Below, piece by piece: positions 18,200 through 28,893 of a stretch of 32,603 nt of DNA (positions are counted from its first letter, which is position 1; the number at the start of each line of letters is the position of its first letter). Position numbers and translations under genes: made by a program. The stretch is from Bremia lactucae (lineage: Eukaryota; Oomycota; Peronosporomycetes; Peronosporales; Peronosporaceae): positions 1,119,260 to 1,151,862 of the forward strand of contig NC_090623.1 in assembly GCF_004359215.1 (NCBI RefSeq), in the 5' to 3' direction. The notes below the pieces were generated by a model, which saw only the letters and a list, made by a program, of their open reading frames with translations, had not been told where the DNA came from and made no database searches.

Positions 18200-19148
18200 A
18201 TGCATGTACGTGTCTGTCGCCTCCGCAAGTCCTTACATCTCTTTGGACCGCCACATCTTGTCTCACCCCTCCGCTTTTCCTTACAAGTACGTTTTGCCTA
18301 ATTTACGCCTTTTACCCATTCTGTACAAGTGGCCACATTCTTACAAACATCGTCCATCTATTGCTCTGCAGCATTTGTCGTCGTCCTCCAATGCAAAACC
18401 ATCGATTCTCGATGGTCCCGACGGCGTCAACCAACTTGCACGTCGTATCGTGGAACGGTTTACCACACAGATGGAGCGCTATCGTAAACACAGCGTCTTT
18501 TTGCCGTCCAATTGGTGGCTGAAAGACTTTATTCTCTTCACCAAGCTACAGGTGCCCACACACACCGAAATTGACGCCGTGGACTTCCTCCACGGAGCCC
18601 AATTTGCATGCGATTTGGTAATTCAGACCATGTACTCAAAGGAGTTTTTAAATTATGCAACGGGAGCTATTTCCGAGTCGGCTGCGGCTGAGAAAATGAA
18701 ATTAGGAATGTCAGCAAATTGTTTCGACGCGTTTGTGTTTGCCATGAAACAGACACATAAAAGTGGCAATCAATTTACGCTACGGCAATTAGACATTAAT
18801 GGCATTCATTTGTTTGACGTCGAGTGGCAACGAATGTCGCTGGCCGAGTACAAACAGGAGCAGGCACAAGAAGCCACGAATCGCGCAAAGATCGCGGCAA
18901 TGGAGAAAGACGGAATCGTGGAAGAAAACGAAAAGGAGAGGATTGCTGATATTCACGTCGAAGATCACGCTGTTTTGATCGAGCGTCTGCAGCTGGATGT
19001 GGTATTTAATGCCGTCGAGCACTTGACAATCGAGACTTTGGAAGCGCCGGACCGAGTGACTGCCAAGAAATCCTCTGCTATCTGGCGCTTTGAGTCTTTG
19101 GTGACACAGCCCGAGGATTTGGATTGGCGCATTGTTAGCGTCAGTTAA
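18200..19148 (+). CDS. Predicted mitochondrial protein, possibly Tim44-like fold
   Basis: The best model has exon 1 at 18200-18286 (29 codons) and exon 2 at 18372-19148, with an 85-bp phase-0 intron (GTACGT donor, CTCTGCAG acceptor), giving 287 residues. Exon 1 encodes MHVRVCRLRKSLHLFGPPHL, Arg/Lys-rich with no acidic residue, a good mitochondrial presequence. An unspliced start at 18204 is open but yields a less typical leader. The region DFLHGAQFACDLVIQTMYSK followed by EFLNYATGAISES resembles the Tim44/MBA1/MRPL45/MAIP1 group of membrane-associated matrix proteins (acidic helix, then a small ligand-pocket fold). That identity is tentative. A coiled, Lys/Glu-rich segment follows (about 205-240). 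Confidence 0.6.
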
Positions 19149-19251
19149 TCGACTGTGCTGAGTAATTTCTACATGTGGATCTTTATAAAAAAAAATCGTT
19201 AAATGTTTACATTCTGCCTTGGTTTATTTTATGAATTTTAGAAATATAGGA

Positions 19252-19730
19252 TTAACAGAGTGCGTGGGGAGGACGAGGTGTTGACTTGAATCGAATGCAT
19301 AAGGTATAAGGTTGAGTCTCCACGTACTGAACTCCTGTGGAATCAGTGTAGGCAAGAAGATCGCCACGACGGAGCTTATCGGGCATGGTCTGGCACAATT
19401 CTTAATGTCAAGAAATAAAATTAAGGAATACAGGTTGTACCTTGCTAAGATAGTTTTACTCGTTGGCAAAAAGTAAAAAAAAATGTTATGGACTTTGTAC
19501 GCACCCCATCCGTTGTTGTGATTGTGGCAAATCACAACAAATGATGGTGTGCGTAAATAGTTAGTGGCGTGACTTAAAACAGCTCGGTGAGGTTTATTTT
19601 TAAGACGCGTAACGAAGCGAAGGCAGTTAGTGTGGTCGTCGTACACAGCGAGTCCGGTTGTACGACGACCATCGGTATGTAAAGGGGCGGACGTGTCCCA
19701 ACAAAAAAGTGGCATGCACTTTGCTTCCAT
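19252..19730 (-). CDS. Probable spliced gene of unknown function
   Basis: The last exon (19389-19252) reads MPDKLRRGDLLAYTDSTGVQ and ends PRPPHALC, with a stop at 19252. It has a good acceptor (TTGTGCCAG) before it. The preceding exon ends near 19494 (GWGAYK; donor GTCCAT, unusual) and is open upstream with coding-like composition. I chose the ATG at 19730 (MEAKCMPLFCWDTSAPLHTD) as a minimal start. The same frame stays open without a Met to about 19910, so an additional upstream exon starting at the ATG at 19951 in another frame is possible. No family was recognised. It is convergent with the gene ending at 19148, 103 bp apart. Confidence 0.4.
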
Positions 19731-20415
19731 CTCTTGCGTCGGGAGCCGCTCGAGAGCAGATTGCAGCCGCTCCCACCCACGCACTTGCCAAAGCCGACTA
19801 GCAACCAACTTCTCGAAATTTCTAACAGTGTTTCTATGCGGATATTGAAATACGACAGCGTGTAGAAAGAGGCCCACGGTCTTTTTGCAAACAGAGCCAT
19901 TGCGGGGGCTTTAGCCACCCAGCAAATAGCCCAATCGTCTATCAACGCCATGGCAGCAGCAAGGGCACGTGTAATTTAATAACAGTCTAGTAACATAAAC
20001 TACAAGCTCGCAGCCGCAGCGTGGATGGGGGAGGTCTCGAAAGTTTTTACTGCGTGGCATCTGCTCGCATATTTTTTTTGCTTACCCGACTTTGGTCGGG
20101 CATCGTCGCTTTTTGTCGCGGCGCCCTGTCGCTTTCTCAAAAATAGCCCTCACTCAGTTCTACAGGTTTCGGCGGCCCATATCGCCCTGCCTCAAGACGC
20201 TTCTCTCCTCCCTTTATTTATGTGCCACATACAACGGAACGGTCAGACTTGGCAACAGAACGTAAGCAATGTCTCCAACGAATTCGATCGTGTTCGTTGC
20301 CAAATCTCGGGTGGAGCTTTTATCGAGTTTAAGAGGTACCGAGCCAGCTGCGTGGCACCAGTTGCCGACAAAAGGAAATTTGCGGTTTGTGCAACAACCA
20401 CCCGCGCCAGTGTCC

Positions 20416-20495
20416 GTGAGTGACCGATCCATCGAGACACTCTCTTGGCCCATGACGAAAGAGTGGCAACTAATTCAATCTTGTCTTTGTTGTAG
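20416..20495 (+). other. Probable 5'-UTR intron
   Basis: A canonical GTGAGT donor at 20416 and a pyrimidine-rich TTTGTTGTAG acceptor ending at 20495 define an 80-bp intron 35 bases before the ATG of the SAP-like gene. An ATG at 20269 begins an 81-codon open frame across this region. If spliced, that upstream frame would overlap the main start out of frame, so it could act as an upstream ORF. Confidence 0.45.
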
Positions 20496-20529
20496 CCATT
20501 TGCACAAATTGTGAAAAGGGTACGAAATA

Positions 20530-23009
20530 ATGAGCACAAGTGTTGCTCGAGACGAGGAGCCGACCTCCGTTCGTAGCACGACGACGGCCTCGACGTTGTC
20601 GCCATCTACGGCCGCAGTCGCGAGTCCGCCGCTTCCCACGAACCACATTAGCCCCAGTAAGCCATCTCTTGACACCTCCAGCGCCACTCGCGTCTCAGGT
20701 GGCAACGACAACGGCATGAGTCGTGGCAACAGCGACAGAAGCAGTCCCATGCCGCTTGTCGGGTTGCGGGCAATTCCAAGTGGCTCCATGTCGTTGAGTC
20801 AAGCCACGACGACAACCACGACGACCTCGACGCGAGCGCCGTCTCTCGCTCCTCCATCGCAATCCGGCGGTACCCACGTAGCGACAACGTCTGCTGGACT
20901 TGCTACCAAAGCCGGTAACAATCGACGGCATTTGTACCCAAGTCAGTCCCTCTCGAGTAACTACGCAGGCACATTCTCACCAGTGCAGTTGCCGCCACCG
21001 TACCACGGGTCGGACACTGGTCGTGGCACCACGACCAGTTCGTCGTCCTACAACCATCCCCAGTTATCGCCGGGGTCGTCCCCGTCGTTGCACGACCACG
21101 CGTGGGTCGGGCCACGAGGGCTGAAGCGCCACTTGCCGCTCGTGTACGACCATATGAACAACCGTACGAACGGTAATGGCCCAAATACACACGTACTGGA
21201 GCATCGTCCATTGGTTTCAAATGCCACAAGCTCAAGTGGTACTCAATCGACGGTCCGACGAGGACCAAGTAGTCTTAGTAGCTCCCGTTCAACGCCACTG
21301 CTTGATTCCACGTACGTGAAAACGTCCAAGGAAGATCCACGCCAGTATGAACCAATCGGTGAAGCACGGTATCCTCGGGATAGCACACGATACGAAACCT
21401 GGACCTCCAAGCAACTTCGTAAAAAGTGTTCGCATTTAAAACTTCGTGGTCTCAAGAATGTCAAGAAACATGTCATGGTCGAAGCATTGTATCGTTATAA
21501 TCGCAATCAACGCATGCGTGAAATGGCCGACGCCGGCACGACCGACACCATGATCCACGTGGCCCAACCACCACCACTGACACAACCACGACGGGAGGTC
21601 CGACGACCAAGTGTCGGCCCGAACACGGTCGCAACAATCCGACAAGTCGGATCCTACCCGACACGGTTTGACCCTCGCCACACCGAAGTCGTCGGGTCTC
21701 CGTATGACACGTACGCGTCACGATCGTATACAAAGTATGGCAGTCAAAGCCCATCGCCACCTTCAAGTGGCAACGATAGTGGCGGTCTGTATGCGGTAAA
21801 AGGAGTGGCATCCCATGGCTATTCCCGTGACGACGATGTCAAGAGCGACGTGCCGTATAAAGAAGTGCCCGTGACATCGGAAGATGTGATTCGATTGGTT
21901 GACGTGGTGCTATCACCCGAATTTGTTGATCGATTGGCGGCCGAGCTTTCACGGTGGCAATTTTGGGTTGATGTGCGAGAAATGTACATTGCCTTGCTGA
22001 ATCGACAACATCCTACTGGATTCAATCCCACGAGTGGAAAAGGAGGCCTTGTAGCGAGTACTAGTGCTACGAATTCACGGAATTTTAAGTGGAGTAGTAT
22101 GCAATTGTGGGAAATTTGGAAGGAATTGTCATTTGCATACACCAAGACATGTTTCGAGTTTACTGCTGCTGGTATGATCAAGAGTGAGCCTTTTTATTTT
22201 TTTTTGATGATTTGTGAGTGGGGATTAATTGGAACTTAAAATGTGTTTTTTTGTCTTTTTTGGGGGAATTAGGAGTGGAAGATCGGGAATATATTAATTT
22301 TTGTGATGGGAGACCAGATGTGTATTATTTGCATCAACGGTTGCATTTGCGTCCCGATTTGTTGCATTTGATCAAATCAAATGAATACATTGATGAGAAA
22401 TGCACAAGTGAAGCATCTGAGTCCATTGCCCACGACCGGCAACAAAAAGCGCAGCAACAAACGGGGCCATTAATTGGGTCGAGTTCCCCCATGTTGCACA
22501 CTTTAAAACGCTACAAGAGAAGTGCTCCTCTTGTTGGAACGGGGAGTACGTCTTCCGGAGCTTATGACAGTGCCCGAGCGATTGCTGCGTTTCGCCAAGA
22601 TGCTGGGAATGGATCAAATGGTGCCATGGATGGCACCTGTGGCGTTGTTGCTGGTGCAAATGCACGTCGACGCGAGGCACGGGGACCATCGCCCGAAGAA
22701 AATAGTACGGAAAACTCCGAGACGACGGGGGAAGAAGGCAGTAGCAATACTGCCAATTCGAATGCGAGCAATAGTTCCCACGACGTGTCGATGCGTGCCG
22801 CATTGGCCGAGCAAAAATACTTTGGGTTGTTGTTGCAAAATTTTGAAGTGATTTTTGAGTCGTTGCATAATAAAAAAGTGTTGCTGGCAACACTTCGGAA
22901 AGATAGCAAAGCTCCTGACCAATTGATTGCGGATTTGCATGATGATATTCATGTCTTGTCGGCGTTGAAGAAAGATTTTCGAATGAAGTTGCGCAGAACG
23001 ATCCAGTAA
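20530..23009 (+). CDS. Large low-complexity protein with SAP-like segment
   Basis: Two exons: 20530-22171 and 22273-23009, with a 101-bp phase-1 intron (GTATGA donor, GAATTAG acceptor), giving 792 residues. The first about 280 residues are Ser/Thr/Pro-rich and probably disordered. A SAP-like helix-turn-helix follows at about 288-328 (WTSKQLRKKCSHLKLRGLKN, then VKKHVMVEALYRYNRN), a fold often used for DNA or RNA binding. Residues about 450-545 form a conserved-looking helical domain (SEDVIRLVDVVLSPEFVDRL). Exon 2 holds another helical domain, a Ser/Asn-rich linker and a C-terminal helix (YFGLLLQNFEVIFESL). An in-frame stop upstream supports the ATG at 20530. A nuclear regulatory role is only a guess. 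Confidence 0.75.
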
Positions 23010-23800
23010 CGAGTGTGGTAATTGCGGGATTGGGAGGTGTTGGAATGATTATTTATGTGTTTCAATGGAACAAGGTGATTTATTGAAATAAACGTTGTTA
23101 AAGTTGTCTATTGGTGCGAAACTTGCCGTGTTCTATGCACATTTACAAAATTGAATTTATTGTTGCAACTATGCATCGCTCATGGGTTGTGTAGCAAGCA
23201 AAAGCAAAATAAAATTGCATTAACAATCGGTAATCATATGCAATACTCACATTGTGGCTGCAACTTTTAATACTAGAAATTGCTTACGGTTGAGGCAGAT
23301 TATTCGAAATGACAATTAGTGTGGGGTGCTTGCAATCCAATTATTGTAGCAACGATCAATATAATGGCCGTTTGAGCTGAGGATGGCGTATGAATATCAT
23401 GATTTTTTACATGTCAACAGTTCGCTTGATAGTATTCTTTTGTTGGATCTCGCATCGGACGTGGACCATTAACATTGCAAATGTGCAAATTGACCATGCG
23501 GATGATACGAAGTGCAATATACGAGCAGAAAAGTTGTAGGAATAAGCATTTGCGCAGCAAAACCATAAATTAAAGAAAAGGTCGAGTAAATCAGGTGACT
23601 AAAACGGTCAAGAGCCCATTGAAAACCTCTGTTATAGAATAAAACACAATTTTGTTGGGTCCTTCTGATAGAATTACTTCAAATTAATTACCAAGTGGGT
23701 CGGTCGATAACAACCCACCAAGTCCATGCCAGCATTCGAGTCCCAGTAAATGTTGTAGCCATCCCGTGATCGATACATGTGTCCGTGTACGTTTTTCCGC
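23010..23800. other. Intergenic, convergent 3' regions
   Basis: It lies between two convergent genes. AATAAA-type signals occur soon after 23080 for the upstream gene. No further gene is supported. Confidence 0.5.
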
Positions 23801-24154
23801 TTACAAGCCAAGTTTGGTGCGGCGCCAGTGACGACGCTTCGCATTGTACTTGATCGTGTTGTCAGTACGCAAACGAATCCACTGAGGAATGGGACGATTC
23901 TGTTTCGCTTTCTTTGCAAGAATGCGCTTCGTACGGAAAGTCTTGTGCGACGGCTAAAAAACCACAGCATGGAAAGTCATTCAAGTCGTCAGTAAATACG
24001 CTGAAATGCGGTCTCGAAGCATCTTTTTGTCGCGGAAAGAAAGCATGCGAGCACGTCACGTCATGAGCTTGTCTGCTTGTGCGATCCTTTCCAAGAAACA
24101 GCGACTTTGACGCCAAAGAAACGACACTAGACCGCACATACAAGTACGCACCAT
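23801..24154 (-). CDS. RPL39: 60S ribosomal protein L39
   Basis: The body exon (23953-23801) encodes [15 protein letters not shown] and then the typical [14 protein letters not shown], ending [11 protein letters not shown], an essentially full match to eL39. Pro is codon 2 in the family, so the ATG must be supplied by splicing. The only fitting candidate is ATG at 24154-24152, immediately followed by a GTGCGT donor, giving a 198-bp intron (24151-23954; acceptor GTTTTTTAG). The product has 51 residues, exactly the family length. eL39 lines the polypeptide exit tunnel. The gene is divergent from the GPCR-PIPK gene, 246 bp apart. Confidence 0.92.
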
Positions 24155-24400
24155 TTTAAAAGGAATTTATTCGAACTGATGCGACTGAAGACGTCCTAAA
24201 GCTGCCAGCCAGCCAATTTGCAACCCCCCCCCCTAAGTACGAAAGTATTCGTGTATACCACACGATCTTTTACAGCTCGTATTTTAGTTTTGTGTCATTT
24301 CGTACCCAGCAATTGGTAAACTATTACGTAAACATGGGTTTTATTCACGTGGATTTTTTTCGTTTTGCCGTGTAGTCACTTTTGGCCTTTACGACACACA

Positions 24401-27400
24401 ATGGAGGTGGATGCACCCCAGCGACCTAGCGATGAGATCGACATGGCCACCACTACCTCGGTCTTCTCCGTTGCACCGTCTTCACCGTCACAGTCTCGAC
24501 ACGTTCTCAATCGCTCCGCGGGCACTGCCACGGACACGGGTGCATCAACCTTCTCCGTGTCACCCTCGCCCCTGTCGTCGCCAATATCTTCCATCCTGCA
24601 TCCATCAATCCACCGAGCCGCCACGCCTCCACCAACCGTCTCTACCGACACGCATTCACGTCTTCAATCCGCTCTACGCACACTCGCAAAGCCTCAGGAA
24701 CCCAAAATCTCCCAAAGAGTCTCGATTGAGTACCCCCACGACAACCCCTCGGCAGCTTCTAGCAATGTAAACCCTTTCGTAACGAATGATTCGCGGTCAC
24801 ATCGGAATCCCTTTACAATATCCAATCGCATGAATTCATTTCATCTTCGCGACTCCATGTTGTCCAAAATGTCTTCCAATGTTGGCAATTTTCGGGACAG
24901 TTTCTTGGGCGTGCTTGGCAAAAGTCTCCCCGGAATTGACCCATTAGAAATATCCCCTCATCAAGAATTTAACCTCGCGGTGATTGATGAAACCGGTGGA
25001 TTGGATGAAACGATTGGCCAAATTTTAAAACCGCCAATCAATTTTCGCAATTGGTCCAACGAAGGGTACAGTGTACTCTTTTTTGGCCTCTTTTTCGTGC
25101 TCCTATTGTTTAGTTTAACTCAAAGTACCGAAAAGTTACAGGGGTATAGTATCGACCCCGGTCTTGTATTTGGCTCACTCGTGACGCTCGTCCTGTGCAC
25201 GTGTGTCTTTGTGACGTATCATGGGGTCCAGAGCTTTCAGAAACACCCAAATCCGCTCATTTACTACAAGTGTGTCATTGATATGCTCGTTGCACTTCGA
25301 TTTCTTCTCGATCCAGTCTTTCTCGACCTCGGAATGTATCGACGAAATGATAGCAATTCGTGTGCGTATCTCTCAGGCATGACGCAATTTCTCTTTCTAT
25401 CGAGCGATTGCTGGTACTTTGCTCAAATTGTGGATCTTTACTGGTCGTTAACCAATCCTTTCATGAGTGTCCAAGCGAATCGAAAGACATTTAAGCTACT
25501 AATTTATTCCGCAGGTACATTCACGGGATTCATTACACTAACAATTCCAACAATCCATGGACTTGCGGATGGCAACTTTTGCTGGACCCGTCAGAAAACG
25601 TCGATCAAAGTGATGGAGCGCAACTTTTTTCAACTAAATCGTGGAAGTTGGCTTCTTTTTTATAGCTGGATGCTTTTATTTTACCTCTCGGGAATAGCAG
25701 TGCTGTTCTTTGGAATCAAACGCCTTCGATCGGGGTTACGCGATACGCTTCAAAGTCGACGTGAAATGTTACGCAACGGAGCGCTTTCAATCACGAGTTA
25801 CACCATTTACTGGACCATTGTCTTTTTCTGGTACGCGCTATCGTTCCAAACACGGGATACGTACGATAAGAACGGTAAATTTCCACCCAGTCACGTCTTT
25901 CGAGCCTATTCATTCACATTATCCGCTCGTGGAGCCGTGGATTACCTCGTGTGGTTTACTATCAATCGTCCAAGTCAAATTCGACCGTGTTGGCTCCAAT
26001 TCACGACAGATTCGGCCGATAAGGAATTCAGTGCTCAATTAAACACAGCGTTGCAAGAAGAGCTTATTTATTTCACCATTGATGGCATGACTCGTGCGAT
26101 TCAAAGTGCTGAAGACGAATTCCTTCAAGCTTCCACTCGGTCAAGGACTCAACGACTTGTCTCGAGTGACGACGAGAGAAACGATAAGTTTTCGCATCAA
26201 GACACGACGACACGAGCCACAGTAGCTAAAAGTACATCATCCTTGTTCCAAACAGTGCAACGGAATCGCATGCTTAGTACCATTACCGAAGCCATTAGTG
26301 CGGGGCTGTACCGTCCAAATAGCGTCGACGTCGATACCAAAAGAGCCACGAAAGAGGCGGAAAAGAGTTTTCAAATCCCCGACAACCACTCGAATCAGCA
26401 ACAATCACACACAAGTTTGGAAACTCCATTGACAACCGCATCACCATCCAGTTTGATTCGATTCACACCATATAAACCTCACGCGTTTGCCGAATTACGT
26501 CAAGCTTTTGATATTCACGCCACAGCCTTTCGTTCATCGTTTGAAACAAGCACCAAGCCAAAAATCAGTGAAGGTGCAAGTGGTGCATTCATGTTCTTAA
26601 GTGGCGATAAGAAGTACATTGTCAAGTCGTTAGCCGAGAACGAAGCGCGGTTTCTCTGTGAAATTGCCACCACGTATGTCGCGTACTTGATTGCCCACCC
26701 ACAGTCATTTATCACCAAATTTTACGGATGTTTCAAGATCACCATGTACGATCGTCGCTTTTATTTTATTGTGATGGAAAACCTCTTTGATGTCATGGAA
26801 GTAGGTGTCCAGATTCATCATCGCTTTGATATTAAAGGTTCCTGGGTCAATCGAAGTTACAAACGGCCACGACAGGGCGCGAAAGTCAAATGTCGTCACT
26901 GTTCCATGATGTTTCAATACAATCGTACGAAAAACACGCCGTGTCCAAATGTTGTGGGGTTACACGAACCCAACGTGGTGTTAAAAGACAATGACTTGCG
27001 TACACGCATGCGTATTGGACGAGAAGAAGGTGTCGTTTTGTACGAACAATTGCGCCACGACTCGTTATTTCTGTGCCAGTTAGGAAGTATGGACTATAGT
27101 CTACTGTTAGGAGTCGTGGATATTGAATTCCTCGTCGATCCCCCGTCACTAGTAGACAGTCATGGCACAACTTCGAGGAGTTCGCATACTGTGCTCGACA
27201 CGCTCAGCAATGACAGCTTTGTATCGAAACCGTCTACGACCGAGTCCACCGAGTCGTCGTCTTGTGCTCCTGTCGTGGCCACAAGCACCTCCCCACGGGT
27301 CCACTCGTTTGGTTACGAATCTGCCACCGATCTCAATACATCGCGCTTCGTGTCATCGTGTCTTAACGCGCCACAACCGAAACATTCGATGCGCAAAAGC

Positions 27401-27886
27401 CGACGCGTCTTTGGTCCCGGGTACTATTATGTCGGCGTGATTGATATATTGCAAACCTGGACCCTGCAGAAACGAATGGAACGGTTTTGGAAGGTGACGG
27501 TTCAACAAAAGGATGGAAATGGGTTATCGGCAATGGACCCAATTCGGTACCAACGTCGATTTGAGGCAAAATTGCGAGAAATTATATCAATTCCAAAACA
27601 GTATTTTCGAACAGAGCCACGAGTGGGTATGGCGGCATCTGTGCAACGCTTGAGTCCAGTGTTGCAAGCTGCTGCGGCGTTTGAAGCCGCCATGGAAACG
27701 CGACGAGACGAAGCGCGGAATCGGAATGACTCGAGTACGTCTGGAGTGTCGTCGACTGTCGTCGACGGCGGTGATTTAGAACAGGCAGGACGGAATCCAG
27801 AACCAATTCTTTTGCCGTTTAACCAGCGCCTAATTTCAACCAATTCGATGCCGAGCCAAAGAAGTTTGACGGATTATACTGTATAA
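24401..27886 (+). CDS. GPCR-phosphatidylinositol phosphate kinase fusion (GPCR-PIPK)
   Basis: 1161 residues, intronless. The start is the first ATG after an upstream stop. Residues 1-210 are Ser/Pro-rich and disordered. Residues about 222-522 contain seven to eight hydrophobic segments typical of a seven-helix receptor. LRNGA at 457-461 may correspond to the LRxG-type motif I recall for GPCR-PIPKs. A variable linker follows to about 700. The PIPK domain has a Gly-rich loop (GASGA, from 725), Lys742 (YIVKS), DIKGS at 810-814, LKDND, MDYSLLLG from 897, the metal-site Asp1015 (GVIDILQTW) and an activation-loop-like MDPIRYQRRF. The kinase domain carries an insert with a CRHC motif. Such fusions are thought to couple receptor signals to PIP2 synthesis at membranes and affect spore and hyphal development in Phytophthora. 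Confidence 0.92.
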   Translation: MEVDAPQRPSDEIDMATTTSVFSVAPSSPSQSRHVLNRSAGTATDTGASTFSVSPSPLSSPISSILHPSIHRAATPPPTVSTDTHSRLQSALRTLAKPQEPKISQRVSIEYPHDNPSAASSNVNPFVTNDSRSHRNPFTISNRMNSFHLRDSMLSKMSSNVGNFRDSFLGVLGKSLPGIDPLEISPHQEFNLAVIDETGGLDETIGQILKPPINFRNWSNEGYSVLFFGLFFVLLLFSLTQSTEKLQGYSIDPGLVFGSLVTLVLCTCVFVTYHGVQSFQKHPNPLIYYKCVIDMLVALRFLLDPVFLDLGMYRRNDSNSCAYLSGMTQFLFLSSDCWYFAQIVDLYWSLTNPFMSVQANRKTFKLLIYSAGTFTGFITLTIPTIHGLADGNFCWTRQKTSIKVMERNFFQLNRGSWLLFYSWMLLFYLSGIAVLFFGIKRLRSGLRDTLQSRREMLRNGALSITSYTIYWTIVFFWYALSFQTRDTYDKNGKFPPSHVFRAYSFTLSARGAVDYLVWFTINRPSQIRPCWLQFTTDSADKEFSAQLNTALQEELIYFTIDGMTRAIQSAEDEFLQASTRSRTQRLVSSDDERNDKFSHQDTTTRATVAKSTSSLFQTVQRNRMLSTITEAISAGLYRPNSVDVDTKRATKEAEKSFQIPDNHSNQQQSHTSLETPLTTASPSSLIRFTPYKPHAFAELRQAFDIHATAFRSSFETSTKPKISEGASGAFMFLSGDKKYIVKSLAENEARFLCEIATTYVAYLIAHPQSFITKFYGCFKITMYDRRFYFIVMENLFDVMEVGVQIHHRFDIKGSWVNRSYKRPRQGAKVKCRHCSMMFQYNRTKNTPCPNVVGLHEPNVVLKDNDLRTRMRIGREEGVVLYEQLRHDSLFLCQLGSMDYSLLLGVVDIEFLVDPPSLVDSHGTTSRSSHTVLDTLSNDSFVSKPSTTESTESSSCAPVVATSTSPRVHSFGYESATDLNTSRFVSSCLNAPQPKHSMRKSRRVFGPGYYYVGVIDILQTWTLQKRMERFWKVTVQQKDGNGLSAMDPIRYQRRFEAKLREIISIPKQYFRTEPRVGMAASVQRLSPVLQAAAAFEAAMETRRDEARNRNDSSTSGVSSTVVDGGDLEQAGRNPEPILLPFNQRLISTNSMPSQRSLTDYTV

Positions 27887-28577
27887 TAAAATGGGGCGAA
27901 ATGCAAGTGACAAATTCAAGGATAACCGAGTGTTGTGTAACGAAAAACGAAAGAGCTCTGTCGTTGCAGTTGTAATTACCGCTTTGCCTTTCATACTTTA
28001 TTTTATTCGAGATCTTACTTAGCACGAAGGTTTAATATGTAAAGATATAGTTTCACGCTGATGCTACAATGAGTGACTTCACTAAAGGACCGAGAACTGC
28101 AAATCAAATAGTAAGAAAGCAGGCGGAGCTGTGGTAGGAATCCCATTTTTAAGCGCTCAATTGAGCACTGACGTACGTACAACGTCGGTAACAAGCACGT
28201 GGGAAATCCCCTCGAGCTGTGCGCACTTCTACTTGTATAAGATGCACTGAGACCGAACGCATTGTGGACCTTTTACAAACCTCTCGTGATGTAAAGTACT
28301 CATCACTCCAAATGTTGGCTCATTCGTACATACTGATATTAACAGCCCGATATTCACCGTCTCAGTCTTGTATCTGGTAACAAATGAAATTACACCAAGG
28401 AAGGACTCGTGAAAACAAATTGTGTTGATCTTCCTTCGGTTTTTTCCGAAGGAAGATCAAATGCACATAAACTCCCAATAACTTGATAACATGACCGGTC
28501 ATTTCATAACGCGGGTTTTAATACTCCGAAACTCGATGTTCATGATAAGGTATGGACCGGCTATATATGGTGGCGGT
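27887..28577. other. Intergenic with one strong hairpin
   Basis: 3' region of the GPCR-PIPK gene and of the small ORF on the minus strand. A strong hairpin at 28425-28460 is listed separately. No gene was recognised. Confidence 0.5.
28425..28460. repeat. Perfect 15-bp hairpin with T6 loop
   Basis: TTGATCTTCCTTCGG, six T, then CCGAAGGAAGATCAA: a perfect 15-bp stem. It lies in an intergenic stretch, roughly 120 bp past the stop of the small minus-strand ORF. It could be an RNA structure in a 3' UTR, or a foldback scar. Confidence 0.85.
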
Positions 28578-28835
28578 TTACCTACGTGGCAAAACCTCTC
28601 GTTCAGCATTGAATAAAGAATCCGGCTTGCTTTTCATGTCTTCTAAAATGGCGTGTCGTAGAAAAGCCATTCCAGCTGCATAACGTTCTTTTTTTAACCA
28701 CGGTAATAGGGTTTGTCGAAAGAGCCCGTATGTGGCGGTTCGACATGTTGTTTTCACTATGGTGCCTAAGCCGACCGGGAGAGACGCTTTTGTCCCAAAA
28801 AGCATGCAGCTTTGAATTTGTGCTCGATTTGCCAT
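28578..28835 (-). CDS. Small protein of unknown function
   Basis: 85 residues from the ATG at 28835, 58 bases from the start of the divergent gene at 28894. Longer frames begin inside that neighbour, so this start is preferred. The sequence is Arg/Lys-rich and helical (MANRAQIQSCMLFGTKASLP, then LLPWLKKERYAAGMAFLRHA) and ends EVLPRR. The basic, amphipathic N-terminus would suit a mitochondrial protein, but no family was recognised. An artefact is possible; the open frame and the spacing are the only support. Confidence 0.45.
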   Translation of the reverse strand: MANRAQIQSCMLFGTKASLPVGLGTIVKTTCRTATYGLFRQTLLPWLKKERYAAGMAFLRHAILEDMKSKPDSLFNAEREVLPRR

Positions 28836-28893
28836 TGACGACGTACCCCCCCCCGTAAACGTGTGCAAGCGCTTATAAAAAAAGGTTAGTAAT

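Noticed and set aside
20025..20423. 132-codon frame upstream of the SAP-like gene
   Set aside because: Composition is not protein-like, no domain is seen, and it conflicts with the clearer leader and intron structure there.
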